Positions 50,625-59,862 are shown, counted from the first letter of the stretch. The stretch: DNA of 62,714 bases from Chloroflexota bacterium (GCA_011525385.1 WTGF01000066.1:1-62714); one strand, 5' to 3'. The notes: generated from the sequence alone by a model not told the origin. Numbers and translations are program-made.

Positions 50625-52136
50625 TTACAAGCTCAGCATCGCGCCGCGGCGCTTGTAGCCATAGAGCGGCAAATCCAACTGCTCGTCGCCCAGCAGCCGC
50701 TCGACGCTGAACCCCTGAATCACCGGGTAGCTGCCCCAGGCGTCGCTGAAGGTCGCTTTGACGCGCTGATTCTCGACCGTGCCAAGCTGATCGCCGAAGC
50801 AGACCAAAACACCCGCCGTCGCTTCGTAGCGGCGCACCGTTTCATGCAGCGCTTTCACCGCGTCCGGGCTGACATTGCCGCCCTTGACCTGCACAATAGC
50901 ATATTCCGGCTTGACCTTTTTGCCCTCGCGCACGGGGAAGAACTTTAGCACGCCATCGACCCCGCCGTCCGCTCCTCTTTCGCCCGGCTCGCGGAACATG
51001 CCTTCCGCGCCAATATAACCACATACCCACTTCTCAAACTCAAAAGGATTCTCCCGCGCCAATCGGCGCGCTTCCACGACCGAATCCGGCGTACCGCGCA
51101 GGTCAATATCATCGACGTTGAGATACTTGAAACTGTGCAGGATGCGATCGCGGATGAGACCGGTCGAGAACTTGGAAATGTCGATGCCGATCCATTTTCG
51201 TCCCAGCGTTTCGGCGGCGTGCACTGTCGTGCCGCAACCACAAAACGGATCGAGCACAATGTCGCCTTCGTTGGAGCTGGCTTTGATGATGCGCTCCAGC
51301 AAGGCGAGGGGCTTTTGCGTCGGATAGCCGAGATTCTCTTTCTCCTGAGTTCCGGGAAACCAGCCCGATTGACCGTATAATGCCATTATATCTATCCAAG
51401 TGTCCGACAGTGGTACACCTGGGCTTTCATCAAGGTACTGACGAATTATCTTACCTTTCCTTGACCTCGTCCGATACTTCCTACCTTTTTCATCAACGTG
51501 GCGAAACCAATTGGTCATGTACTTTTCAGAATAAGGTGTGAACTGCCTATTGTAAACGTGATCGCCATATTTCTTCGCGTATGTGAATATATTTTCGTGT
51601 GTTTTCACTGGTTTCTTGCCACTTGTTCTTCCGCCCGATGGCGTTCCATAATTGTAGATGATTTCGGAAATGAAGTTTTTCCGCCCAAATATCGCATCCA
51701 TCAACAGCTTCAAGTAGTGCCCAGCCGTCGGATCGCAATGCAGATATATGCTGCCCGTGTCCGCCAGCACCCGGCGCATCGCCTGCAGACGCAGCGCCAT
51801 ATTCAGCAGGTAGGAAGCAAGGCTGGTCCCGGAGCGCCTGCCCCCACTCATCTGTTCTATGGTCTGAGCGAACTTAATGACGGTCGCAAGCGAACGCGTG
51901 CGCGGGTCGCGCCCCAAGTCGTCGAGCGTCTCGGCATCCCGGTCGCTCCATTTCCAAATGTCGACGAAGGCTTCGACTGGCTTGTGAGTCTTGTCTTTGC
52001 CTTTAAAAGGCAGGTTGTACTTTGAATTGGAATTGAATGGCGGATCCAGGTAGATGAGGTCAATCGAGGCGTCGGGCAAAGCCTCGGCGTCGTTCAGCAC
52101 ATCCAGGCAGTCAGCGGCGAATAGAATACGGTTCAT
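50625..52136 (-). CDS. DNA methyltransferase fused to an Mrr-like restriction nuclease domain
   Basis: This 503-residue protein begins with a beta-class adenine/cytosine-N DNA methyltransferase: motif IV DPPF at about 31-34, a central recognition region (about 130-260), then motif I FCGCGTT near 297. The C-terminal roughly 130 residues look like a PD-(D/E)xK nuclease of the Mrr type: FEFEKWVCGYIGAEG, an acidic GADGGVDGV (about 390) and IVQVKGGN (about 415). Modification and cleavage would then be in one chain, as in type IIG enzymes. I start at ATG 52136, which overlaps the preceding small gene as ATGA. The N-terminal extension upstream is the small gene in another frame. Confidence 0.87.
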   Translation of the reverse strand: MNRILFAADCLDVLNDAEALPDASIDLIYLDPPFNSNSKYNLPFKGKDKTHKPVEAFVDIWKWSDRDAETLDDLGRDPRTRSLATVIKFAQTIEQMSGGRRSGTSLASYLLNMALRLQAMRRVLADTGSIYLHCDPTAGHYLKLLMDAIFGRKNFISEIIYNYGTPSGGRTSGKKPVKTHENIFTYAKKYGDHVYNRQFTPYSEKYMTNWFRHVDEKGRKYRTRSRKGKIIRQYLDESPGVPLSDTWIDIMALYGQSGWFPGTQEKENLGYPTQKPLALLERIIKASSNEGDIVLDPFCGCGTTVHAAETLGRKWIGIDISKFSTGLIRDRILHSFKYLNVDDIDLRGTPDSVVEARRLARENPFEFEKWVCGYIGAEGMFREPGERGADGGVDGVLKFFPVREGKKVKPEYAIVQVKGGNVSPDAVKALHETVRRYEATAGVLVCFGDQLGTVENQRVKATFSDAWGSYPVIQGFSVERLLGDEQLDLPLYGYKRRGAMLSL

Positions 52137-52327
52137 GTCAGAATGGGTTGTGGCGCGGGCGAGCCTGCGGCAGTTGCAAAGAGAATACCGAATAGCGCAA
52201 TCATAATAACGGCAAATGCAATCTGCGCGCCAACGATCCACATCACGATTAGGCGGGTCTGTCGCTGAACATCGGCTTTAGTGGCGATGGGGGAATGTTC
52301 CGCTTGCATATAAGTCGGCTTCTTCAA
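52133..52327 (-). CDS. 64-residue single-pass membrane protein coupled to the methyltransferase-nuclease
   Basis: This small protein has a charged N-terminus (MKKPTYMQAEHSPIATKADV), one strong membrane segment (about 26-52; MWIVGAQIAFAVIMIALFGI) and a short Pro-rich tail. It resembles no family I know. Its stop TGA overlaps the methyltransferase ATG (52133-52136), a layout that normally means coupled translation and a shared role or at least a shared transcript. It may anchor the enzyme to the membrane or act as a regulator; this is conjecture. Confidence 0.7.
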   Translation of the reverse strand: MKKPTYMQAEHSPIATKADVQRQTRLIVMWIVGAQIAFAVIMIALFGILFATAAGSPAPQPILT

Positions 52328-52369
52328 AGGTTATGCGAATAGTATAGCATAAGTTCGGCAGGCGACACA

Positions 52370-52560
52370 CAGGGGCGCGTAGACACAGCCCTTCAACACC
52401 GAGGGCGCCGAGAATCGTGCGCTAAATTCGTCTTTTCTTTGTGTCCTTTGTGTCTTTGTGGTGAAACTGAATTTGGCAAATTTGAATTTCAACCGAAAAG
52501 GATACACTATCCGTAGACACAGCCCGCCAACACCCGCTAGGCTGTCTGTCGCCCCTACGG
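52370..52560. repeat. family D/E mosaic
   Basis: AGGGGCGCGTAGACACAGCCC (family E) is followed by ACACCGAGGGCGCCGAG (family D) and TTTGTGTCCTTTGTGTCTTT (about 52439-52460). Then come TCAACCGAAAAGGATACACT and a second GTAGACACAGCCCGCCAAC. No gene is seen in the 52328-52575 gap. The same modules, in another order, occur at 18.3-18.6 kb. Confidence 0.65.
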
Positions 52561-52575
52561 ATTGAGGGTGGCGGC

Positions 52576-53388
52576 TTACAACACCCGGCAGCGATTCGTC
52601 AATTTGCCGATGCCCGCGATCTCGACGCTGACGACATCGCCATCGCCCAGGAACTGCGGCGGATCGGCCGCCTTGCCCACACCGGAAGGCGTGCCGGTCA
52701 GGATCATGTCGCCCGGATTCAGCGTGAAGGCCTGGGACAAGAATTCGATTAATACGCGCACGTTGAAAATCATGTTCGCCGTTGAGCCGTTTTGCTTCTC
52801 GACGCCGTTCACTTTCGTCACAATGGTCAGGTCTTGCGGATCGGCGATCGCCTCCGCCGTGACGATATAGGGTCCGATCGGGCAAAAGCTGTCCAAACCC
52901 TTGGCTCGCACCCATTGCTTGTCGCGGCTTTGCAAATCGCGCGCCGAGACGTCATTGGCGACGGTGTAGCCAAAGACGTAATCAAGCGCGTCTTCCCGCG
53001 AGATCCGGCGCGCGGTTCTGCCCATGATCACCGCCAACTCGCCTTCCCAATCAACTTGCGAAGTCAAGTCGCCTTCCCATTCGATCGCATCGCCATCGCC
53101 GATGACCGCGCTCGGCATAACCGCGAAGACCAACGGCTCGGATGGCACTTCGTTATTCAATTCGCGCGCGTGCTCGACATAGTTGCGCCCGATCGCCAGG
53201 ATCTTGCCCGGGCGCAGCGGGGGGGAGATCCGAACCTCAGCCAAGGCGTTGCGCTCGCCGGCTGGCGCCGCGCGCTCGCCGGCTTCGATCAAGGACAGCA
53301 TGTCCGGCGCATCGACGCGGCGAATGCCGTCACCATCGAGGATGCCGACATAGGTTTGCCCCTTCGCGCTGTAGCTAAGCAGTTTCAT
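52576..53388 (-). CDS. fumarylacetoacetate hydrolase (FAH) family protein
   Basis: This 270-residue FAH-fold enzyme has PGKILAIGRNYVEHARE (about 62-78), metal-binding Glu-x-Glu in VDWEGELAVIMG (about 111-122), an Asp in NDVSARDLQ (about 145), and a C-terminal NPGDMILTGTPSGVG (about 228-242). Members cleave or decarboxylate beta-diketo acids or ulosonic acids (for example 2-keto-3-deoxy sugar acid hydrolases, oxaloacetate decarboxylase). I start at ATG 53388, with GGAGGG just upstream. It may act downstream of the nearby ManD-like enzyme, but it is not in the same operon. Confidence 0.88.
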   Translation of the reverse strand: MKLLSYSAKGQTYVGILDGDGIRRVDAPDMLSLIEAGERAAPAGERNALAEVRISPPLRPGKILAIGRNYVEHARELNNEVPSEPLVFAVMPSAVIGDGDAIEWEGDLTSQVDWEGELAVIMGRTARRISREDALDYVFGYTVANDVSARDLQSRDKQWVRAKGLDSFCPIGPYIVTAEAIADPQDLTIVTKVNGVEKQNGSTANMIFNVRVLIEFLSQAFTLNPGDMILTGTPSGVGKAADPPQFLGDGDVVSVEIAGIGKLTNRCRVL

Positions 53389-53475
53389 CCGCCCTCCCAT
53401 TGTCATGCGCTTGATTCCGGCTAGTCTAACAAAGCGGGTGAGTTTCGACTAGCTACGCGTCGATTTCGCAACCGC

Positions 53476-53560
53476 AGCCGCTCGGCGCGTAATCGGCGAA
53501 TTTGGGCCACCACGCTCACACAGAATAACAAGCCTTCTCCTTGCATGAGCAAGGAGGTTG
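53476..53560. repeat. family C repeat copy 3 (diverged)
   Basis: GCAGCCGCTCGGCGCGTAAT, then CACGCTCACACAGAATAACA and hairpin CTCCTTGC-ATGA-GCAAGGAG (about 53537-53556). The loop ATGA and position of the hairpin are kept while the stem sequence has changed on both sides, so base pairing is conserved. The rest of the gap to 53641 holds a possible TATAAT at about 53586. Confidence 0.6.
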
Positions 53561-53641
53561 ACTAAAAAGAATCCCCAGTCGCGTATAATCTGATAGAATA
53601 ACGGCGTACGATACCCGTGCGCGATATTTGGGGGCAATCTC

Positions 53642-54223
53642 TTGACGGCGATCAGACTCGCCTGCGCGCTAATGCTGATCTTGACGATCGTCGCGGCTTG
53701 CAGCGATACCGGCAATACATCCTCAGACGCCATGTCCGCGCAGCGCCTTCTACCCAATCTGGCGGACTATACCGCGACCGATGTCGATACCACCCTCGAC
53801 GGCGCCTTCGCCGCGGTGGGTGGCGCCGCCCTGGTGGGCGGGCAAATCGGCATCACAGCTTTTGTCGCCAAGGCGGAACAGATCTTGCAGTGCTTCCAGG
53901 ATCGAGGGGCCCTAGCAGCCAAATTTTATTCGAAATCCCAATCCGGCAACGCAGTTCCACAGGTAGGCGCTGTTCTGGTGATCAACCAGTCGCGCATCAA
54001 TCAAGAGATGATTAACTGCGCGCTGGGCGGGCAGGAAGAAGCCGTATCGGCGCAAAGCCTGAATATCGAGCCTTGCGCAAGCGCGGGCACCATAAGCTAC
54101 GAAGGCGATACCATAAGCTACGTCTACGCCGGTTCGCATCCCGATGTTTGCGCTCTGTACCAATTGCATTTTGACAATCTGGCGCAGCAATCGAGCGCGA
54201 AAACCGAGGAGCCGGGCAGCTAA
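53642..54223 (+). CDS. putative lipoprotein, unknown
   Basis: This 193-residue protein starts at TTG 53642, with a GGGGG-type ribosome site. The signal peptide ends in a lipobox (LTIVAACS, Cys about 20), so it should be lipid-anchored. The mature part has a Gly/Ala-rich hydrophobic stretch (AAVGGAALVGGQIGITAFVA, about 57-76) and four later Cys residues in a domain ending EPCASAGTISYEG and HPDVCALYQLHF. I recognise no family. Neighbours give no hint. Confidence 0.72.
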   Translation: MTAIRLACALMLILTIVAACSDTGNTSSDAMSAQRLLPNLADYTATDVDTTLDGAFAAVGGAALVGGQIGITAFVAKAEQILQCFQDRGALAAKFYSKSQSGNAVPQVGAVLVINQSRINQEMINCALGGQEEAVSAQSLNIEPCASAGTISYEGDTISYVYAGSHPDVCALYQLHFDNLAQQSSAKTEEPGS

Positions 54224-54259
54224 GTAGACCAAGACAGTAATTAACATCTTGAGGAACAG

Positions 54260-54350
54260 ATTTCGGGCGACATGGTACTGCGCGTAGACACAGCCAATCT
54301 GGTCGCCCGCCGACAACCCGAGAGGTTTCGGCATGGTATGACAGGCGACA
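54260..54350. repeat. family A/E composite hairpin
   Basis: TTTCGGGCGACATGGTACTG, then GCGCGTAGACACAGCC and AATCTGGTCGCCCGCCGA. A family A hairpin appears to be interrupted by a family E module: the outer arms GGGCGAC and GTCGCCC can still pair. A further GGCATGGTATGACAGGCGACATG follows. Confidence 0.6.
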
Positions 54351-54410
54351 TGTTTTTCACGAGTAAATTGGAATTACTGGAACGATTCGCATATCTGACG
54401 GGAGGCAACG

Positions 54411-55496
<1,086 letters not shown>

Positions 55497-55499
55497 GCC

Positions 55500-56684
55500 T
55501 CAAGGCTCCCGCGTCAGTTCGTCGTAAAGGCGCTCATAACTTGCTGCTGCCTTTTCCCAGGTGTATTCGGCTTCGACCACTTCCCGTCCGCGCCGGGACA
55601 AGCGCCGCCGAAGTTCCTCATCGCTCAGGACACGAAGCGCGGCAGCGGCAATGTTTTTCGCTTCGGCGATGATCGCGGACTGGCCATGTTCGACGTTAAT
55701 GCCGTCAACGCTTAGCGGCGTCGCCAGCAAGGGAATGCCCATCGCCAGCGCTTCCAGCACTTTATTCTTCAGTCCGGCGCCCATGCGCAAGGGGCAGACG
55801 AAAGCCGTCGCTCGCGCCAGGAATGGTTGCACTTCCGGGACGCGCCCGCTAACAAGGATACGGCTGTCAGCCAGGTTGAGCATCCACTCGGGCGGGTTGT
55901 TGCCGACCAGTTGCAGTTGCGCGCCCGGCATTTGCCGCCAGATCTCGGGCATGATTCGCTCAGTTAGCAGCCGCGCCGCGTCCTGATTCGGTCGATATTC
56001 GAAGTTGCCAACGAAGAGCAGGGTCCGCCCGTCACGAACCCCGCCCTGCCAGGGGAACCGTCCCAATTCAATACCGTTGGGAATCACATCCACCGGCAGT
56101 CCCGGTTGCAGTGACAGCAGCATATCCCGGTCTTTCTCGGCGATCACCACGGTGCGGTCATAGGGCGCATACATGAAGCGCTCGAAGCGCCGCACGATCG
56201 GCAGGCGCAGCGCAGCGCTGAGTTGGCCCTGCCGCGCGGCGCTGCGCAAAAAGAGCGCATGCGATTCGTAGGGTGTAATCAGGTTGGGCTTGTCAGCGAA
56301 GAGCGGGTGGTATTCGTAAACGCTGACCGAGCCAAAGCAGTGCGCCACATCATAATCATGGCCTTGCAAATACCGCTCGATCGTTCGCCACAAATCGGGG
56401 CTGAAACTAATATCGGCATTCCTGGCAAAGCGCTTCGACGGATTGAGCAGACGCCGAAGGTAAGCTTCGCCACCGCGACGGGATTCTCGTATCAACTCGA
56501 TATGCCTGAAGAAAGCGCGATATTCCGCGATCCGTTGGGGATCGTCGTCGCGGTCGTAAAGCGCGAGCAAGTCGATGGTATGGCCGCGCCCGGATAATTC
56601 CCGCGCCAAATGCCAGATGATCAGGCGATCGCCCAGATGCAGCGGATATGGCGGGCAACGCGAAATCAGCAGAATCGTCTTCAT
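55500..56684 (-). CDS. GT4-type glycosyltransferase
   Basis: This 394-residue GT-B glycosyltransferase resembles the exosortase-associated sugar transferase group: PPYPLHLGDRLIIWHLA at the start, VDVIPNGIELGRF (about 198), LLFVGNFEYRPNQDAA (about 222), and the donor-binding segment RMGAGLKNKVLEALAMGIPLL (about 301-321) with Glu of the EX7E-like motif. It transfers a nucleotide sugar onto a cell-surface glycan or lipid precursor. The neighbouring GH172 is convergent. GDP-fucose synthase at 34.7 kb might supply a donor. Confidence 0.88.
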   Translation of the reverse strand: MKTILLISRCPPYPLHLGDRLIIWHLARELSGRGHTIDLLALYDRDDDPQRIAEYRAFFRHIELIRESRRGGEAYLRRLLNPSKRFARNADISFSPDLWRTIERYLQGHDYDVAHCFGSVSVYEYHPLFADKPNLITPYESHALFLRSAARQGQLSAALRLPIVRRFERFMYAPYDRTVVIAEKDRDMLLSLQPGLPVDVIPNGIELGRFPWQGGVRDGRTLLFVGNFEYRPNQDAARLLTERIMPEIWRQMPGAQLQLVGNNPPEWMLNLADSRILVSGRVPEVQPFLARATAFVCPLRMGAGLKNKVLEALAMGIPLLATPLSVDGINVEHGQSAIIAEAKNIAAAALRVLSDEELRRRLSRRGREVVEAEYTWEKAAASYERLYDELTREP

Positions 56685-56763
56685 AAGGCAGGGGTCGGAC
56701 TGTCCATGACTCCCCTATCCTACCAATCACGAAATCCTCTTGAAAGCCTCCGCCATTCTTGCG

Positions 56764-56791
56764 AAAAGAAAAACTCATCGCGAGGATGAGT
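56764..56791 (-). terminator. terminator of tRNA-Phe
   Basis: On the minus strand ACTCATC and GATGAGT form a 7-bp stem with a 5-base loop (56773-56791), followed by TTTTCTTTT. Confidence 0.8.
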
Positions 56792-56798
56792 CCTAAGG

Positions 56799-56871
56799 TG
56801 CCGAGACCCAGACTTGAACTGGGGACATCAGCATTTTCAGTGCCGCGCTCTACCAACTGAGCTATCTCGGC
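56799..56871 (-). tRNA. tRNA-Phe (GAA)
   Basis: A full cloverleaf reads on the minus strand: acceptor GCCGAGA/TCTCGGC, D-arm GCTC-AGTTGGTA-GAGC, anticodon arm CGGCA-CTGAAAA-TGCTG with anticodon GAA, variable ATGTC, T-arm CCCAG-TTCAAGT-CTGGG, discriminator A. Genomic CC follows the discriminator. Confidence 0.97.
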
Positions 56872-56967
56872 ATCTCATCGTCAAATGAGAAGTTGAAGTG
56901 TAGTAGTCCGGGCGCTGGATGTCAAGGACAAAGTGAGAATCGAGAGGCGGGGATTCCTCTCCCGTTA

Positions 56968-57819
56968 TTAAGAAAGGACCGCGCGCAGCCAGGAGCGGAT
57001 CAAGCCGCCGGTCTCGTCTGGCGCCGACTGCGGGAAAAGGTGCCCCCGCCTTTCGATCACGCTTATGGTCACCGAAGGCACAAGGCGCTGTACAGCTTCT
57101 TGACCCGATTGATCGAAGGTATCACTCGCGCCGCCACGGATGATCAAAACTGGCAACAGGCCCTCCAGCTTCGGCAAATCCTCCCAGATTCGCCCGTAAA
57201 CTGTGGAATAATAATAGACTTCCCACTCAACGGGCCAGGCCAGTTCGTAACCGGCTTTGTTCGAGCGTTCCCTTAAACCATGGTCGACATACAAGCGCAG
57301 CGCTTCATCCGACCAATCAGCGAAATGAGGCCGGTTGCGAAAACGGTGGAAAGCCTGTTCCCGACTCTCGAAGACGCGGCGACGCCGCAAGGCGCCTCTT
57401 ACCAGTGGCGTCTGATCAAGCGCATTGTCTTCCGTCGCCGTTTTCAGCCAATCCAGCGATTCCCGCGACAAAATCACGGGATCGAGCATGACCAGCGCTC
57501 GGAAGCGTTCGGGGTCTTTGATGGTTGCCAGCATTGAAGCGATACCGCCAAAGGAATGGCCGACCAGGATGATTTCGCCCATTTTCCATGTGTCAAAAGC
57601 GTCGAGCAGATCATCCGCCAGATCATGCCATTCGCGCAATTCCCGCGGCGGCGTTTGATCGCCCCATAGCGCGCGCGGCGGGAAGCAGATCGCGCGATAG
57701 CGATCCGTCAAAGAACGCAGCATAGGCCCGTAAGTTTGCGGAGGAAAGCTATTGGCGGGGGCGATGTGTATAAGGGCTGCGTCCGCCGGTCCGCCCAATT
57801 CGAGCAGTCTCTGTGGCAC
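56968..57819 (-). CDS. alpha/beta hydrolase
   Basis: This 283-residue cytoplasmic hydrolase has nucleophile elbow ILVGHSFGGIAS (Ser about 88), Asp in GGASDTFDQSG (about 233) and His in ERRGHLFPQ (about 260). The pattern is that of carboxylesterase or haloalkane-dehalogenase-like hydrolases. It starts at GTG 57819. There are no signal peptide and no operon partners; it runs divergent from the DUF2304 gene. The substrate is unknown. Confidence 0.85.
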   Translation of the reverse strand: MPQRLLELGGPADAALIHIAPANSFPPQTYGPMLRSLTDRYRAICFPPRALWGDQTPPRELREWHDLADDLLDAFDTWKMGEIILVGHSFGGIASMLATIKDPERFRALVMLDPVILSRESLDWLKTATEDNALDQTPLVRGALRRRRVFESREQAFHRFRNRPHFADWSDEALRLYVDHGLRERSNKAGYELAWPVEWEVYYYSTVYGRIWEDLPKLEGLLPVLIIRGGASDTFDQSGQEAVQRLVPSVTISVIERRGHLFPQSAPDETGGLIRSWLRAVLS

Positions 57820-57903
57820 GTTTTACACCTTTGTATGCCTAAAATTGTAAGTTACATTTTGAACTGTTCTTTGAGCTGCATTGAGCCGAAGGGGAGACTG
57901 AAC

Positions 57904-58284
57904 ATGATTGACCGCTCCATATTGTTTGCAGTCGGCGCCTCGTTGATCGCGCTCGTCGTGGTGCTGGAACTGGTGCGGCGACGGCGCTTGCGCGAGGAAT
58001 ACTCGCTCTTGTGGCTGGCGACAGCCATCGTGATGCTCGTCGTCGGCGTCTGGCGCGATCTCTTGCACAGCCTGGCCGACTTGGTCAATATCGAATACCC
58101 GCCGAACCTGCTTTTCCTGCTGGCCGCGTTGTTCCTGCTTTTCATCCAGCTCTATTTCTCGACCGTCATCACCAAGCTGACACAAGAAAACAAAGAGATC
58201 GCGCAACAACTCGCCTTACTACGGTACGAGGTTGGGCATCTGCGCGGGGAGCGCGTTGATGGCGACGACGATGAGTCCGATTAA
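57904..58284 (+). CDS. DUF2304 membrane protein
   Basis: This 126-residue protein has three membrane segments (about 4-22, 35-54, 63-84) and a C-terminal coiled coil (VITKLTQENKEIAQQLALLR) ending in an acidic tail. It matches DUF2304, a family usually encoded beside glycosyltransferases in cell-surface polysaccharide loci; its role is unknown. I start at ATG 57904, with GGGGAG upstream. A longer frame overlaps the hydrolase and is not plausible. Its last 66 bp overlap the end of the convergent rhomboid gene. Confidence 0.85.
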   Translation: MIDRSILFAVGASLIALVVVLELVRRRRLREEYSLLWLATAIVMLVVGVWRDLLHSLADLVNIEYPPNLLFLLAALFLLFIQLYFSTVITKLTQENKEIAQQLALLRYEVGHLRGERVDGDDDESD

Positions 58285-59061
58285 GACAAAAACATAGATG
58301 ACCAGTTCCGGCAGGCGGGTGCGGACGGGATTGGTATCCGAACGGGCGAACTCCCTCATGCTGCGCGGTGGGATCGCCGGTCGGCTCAGTCGCGGCGCGA
58401 TCCGCCAGGCCAGCAGGAACCCGCCAATAACGCCGCCGATATGCCCCCAATTGTCAATGCGCGATCCAGGGAAAAAGCCGATGACGAGGTTCATGCCGAT
58501 CAAAAAGAGCATGTGACGAAGGCGCCCTTTCACATTGGCATAGACGCCGCGGTGCTGATAAAGATGCGCCGCTTCGGCCGCAAATATCGCGAAGACCGCG
58601 CCCGATGCCCCGACCGATGGCGAGAGCGGATCCCCCAAAGCCAGGCTCAAGGCCGATCCTGCCAAACCGCCCAGGAAATAGATCAAGGAAAAGCGCAGCC
58701 GGCCAAAGATCGGTTCTACGGTACTGCCGACGATGTACAAGGCGTACATGTTAAAGAGCACGTGAGCCAGCCCGCCGTGCAAGAACATGGCGGTGAACAG
58801 GCGATAAACCTGTCCCTGGTACACGACAAGCGGCGGGAACAAGGCGCCATGTAGCATGAACTCGCGTTCGATTTCGACGGATAGCATCATCGCGGCAAAG
58901 ATCAGGGCATTGATCGCCACCAATACCAGCGTCAGCTTTGGCTGATCTTCGGGCGGGCGGCGGAAGCGCTTTTTTCCAGGTCGTGAGGCGGAAATCTGAA
59001 GGCGCTCTTGACCTTTTGGCTTTTCGTACAATGGATGGTCGTTGTCAGAAGGAGCGGACAT
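58219..59061 (-). CDS. rhomboid-family intramembrane serine protease
   Basis: This 280-residue protein has a soluble N-terminal about 45 residues, then six or seven membrane segments. The catalytic Ser is in SVGASGAVFAIFAAE (GxSG, about 153) and His in NWGHIGGVIGG (about 206); oxyanion-side residues are in LHGGLAHVLFNMYAL (about 96). Rhomboids cleave membrane proteins within the bilayer. Its 3' end overlaps the DUF2304 gene by 66 bp on the opposite strand, which places a mutual constraint on both C-termini. Confidence 0.9.
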   Translation of the reverse strand: MSAPSDNDHPLYEKPKGQERLQISASRPGKKRFRRPPEDQPKLTLVLVAINALIFAAMMLSVEIEREFMLHGALFPPLVVYQGQVYRLFTAMFLHGGLAHVLFNMYALYIVGSTVEPIFGRLRFSLIYFLGGLAGSALSLALGDPLSPSVGASGAVFAIFAAEAAHLYQHRGVYANVKGRLRHMLFLIGMNLVIGFFPGSRIDNWGHIGGVIGGFLLAWRIAPRLSRPAIPPRSMREFARSDTNPVRTRLPELVIYVFVLIGLIVVAINALPAQMPNLVP

Positions 59062-59278
59062 GAGACGGTCTCACTTTTATTTGAACGGCTCTATGATATG
59101 CCAAAAGCGTCATTTGTATATTGGAATTCGGGTCAATAGATGATCCCCCGCTCAGCTATCGGCAAAACATTGTGATAAACATGAAAAAACTGCAACATTT
59201 TGTGATAAGCTTATTTTATATTCGCGTCTTTGACCATATAATGGTTTAGGCGCACTAATAGACAGGATATGCGGGCAG

Positions 59279-59716
59279 ATGTTGGAGAACAAAATTGTGG
59301 ACATGATGATCGTCCCGGACCGGACGTATTGCGAGATGCACGAAGAGGGCGACGCCTGTGACGTGATCGTACGGATGGAAAATGGCGCCATGTACACGGC
59401 GCTGTTCGCTACGATATCCTATGTCCACCGCCAGATGGATTTGACCCTGATGGTGACGGAGTCCATTCCAGAGACGCCGCCTGTCCGTTATGCCGTGGTC
59501 GATACGCCGCATATCATTGTTGACGAATTGGAGCGCAGCATTATTGAGGACACCATCGACAACCTGGTGGCGCAAGACGTCTTCGAAAGTCTTTTCACAC
59601 GCGTCACCAGAGACGCCGCCGCCGACAAGCAGCGAACTAGCAGCGACGGTGAGCGCGCCACGCAAGAAATAGCGGCCGCCGTCATTGAAGAAGTGCTAGT
59701 GGTCATCGGCGACTAA
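59279..59716 (+). CDS. conserved-looking small acidic protein, unknown
   Basis: This 145-residue soluble protein has MMIVPDRTYCEMHEEGDACD, a beta-rich first half ending VHRQMDLTLMVTESIPETPP, and a helical acidic second half with ERSIIEDTIDNLVAQDVFE. I recognise no family. Good codon use and an independent upstream TATAAT-like box (about 59238-59243) support it as a gene. It precedes thrS on the same strand after a 194-bp leader region and has no other partner. Confidence 0.65.
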   Translation: MLENKIVDMMIVPDRTYCEMHEEGDACDVIVRMENGAMYTALFATISYVHRQMDLTLMVTESIPETPPVRYAVVDTPHIIVDELERSIIEDTIDNLVAQDVFESLFTRVTRDAAADKQRTSSDGERATQEIAAAVIEEVLVVIGD

Positions 59717-59771
59717 ACGGTTCTTCATCCCCCAGTCCATCAACACCGTCTTCCCGAACCGGCCTGCCCGT

Positions 59772-59798
59772 TTGCTTTTCCGCTTTCTCCGCTATAAT
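59772..59798 (+). promoter_or_regulatory. promoter of thrS
   Basis: TTGCTT (59772-59777), 15-bp spacer, TATAAT (59793-59798). It would give a leader of about 105 nt before the start codon at 59911. Confidence 0.5.
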
Positions 59799-59811
59799 TT
59801 TCCGCGGCTCA

Positions 59812-59862
59812 CCGTCCAAAACTTTGACGGGCTCTTGCCGCCACTCTGTTTGGCGGGAGAGC
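59812..59862 (+). promoter_or_regulatory. two-hairpin leader ahead of thrS
   Basis: Hairpin 1 is CCGTC (59812-59816) with GACGG (59826-59830). Hairpin 2 pairs GCTCT..CCGCCA (59831-59843) with TGGCGG..AGAGC (59851-59862) over a 7-base loop CTCTGTT, with a small internal loop. Their place between the promoter and the ribosome site recalls the tRNA-like operators through which ThrRS represses its own mRNA in enterobacteria. There is no T-box sequence. Confidence 0.4.
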
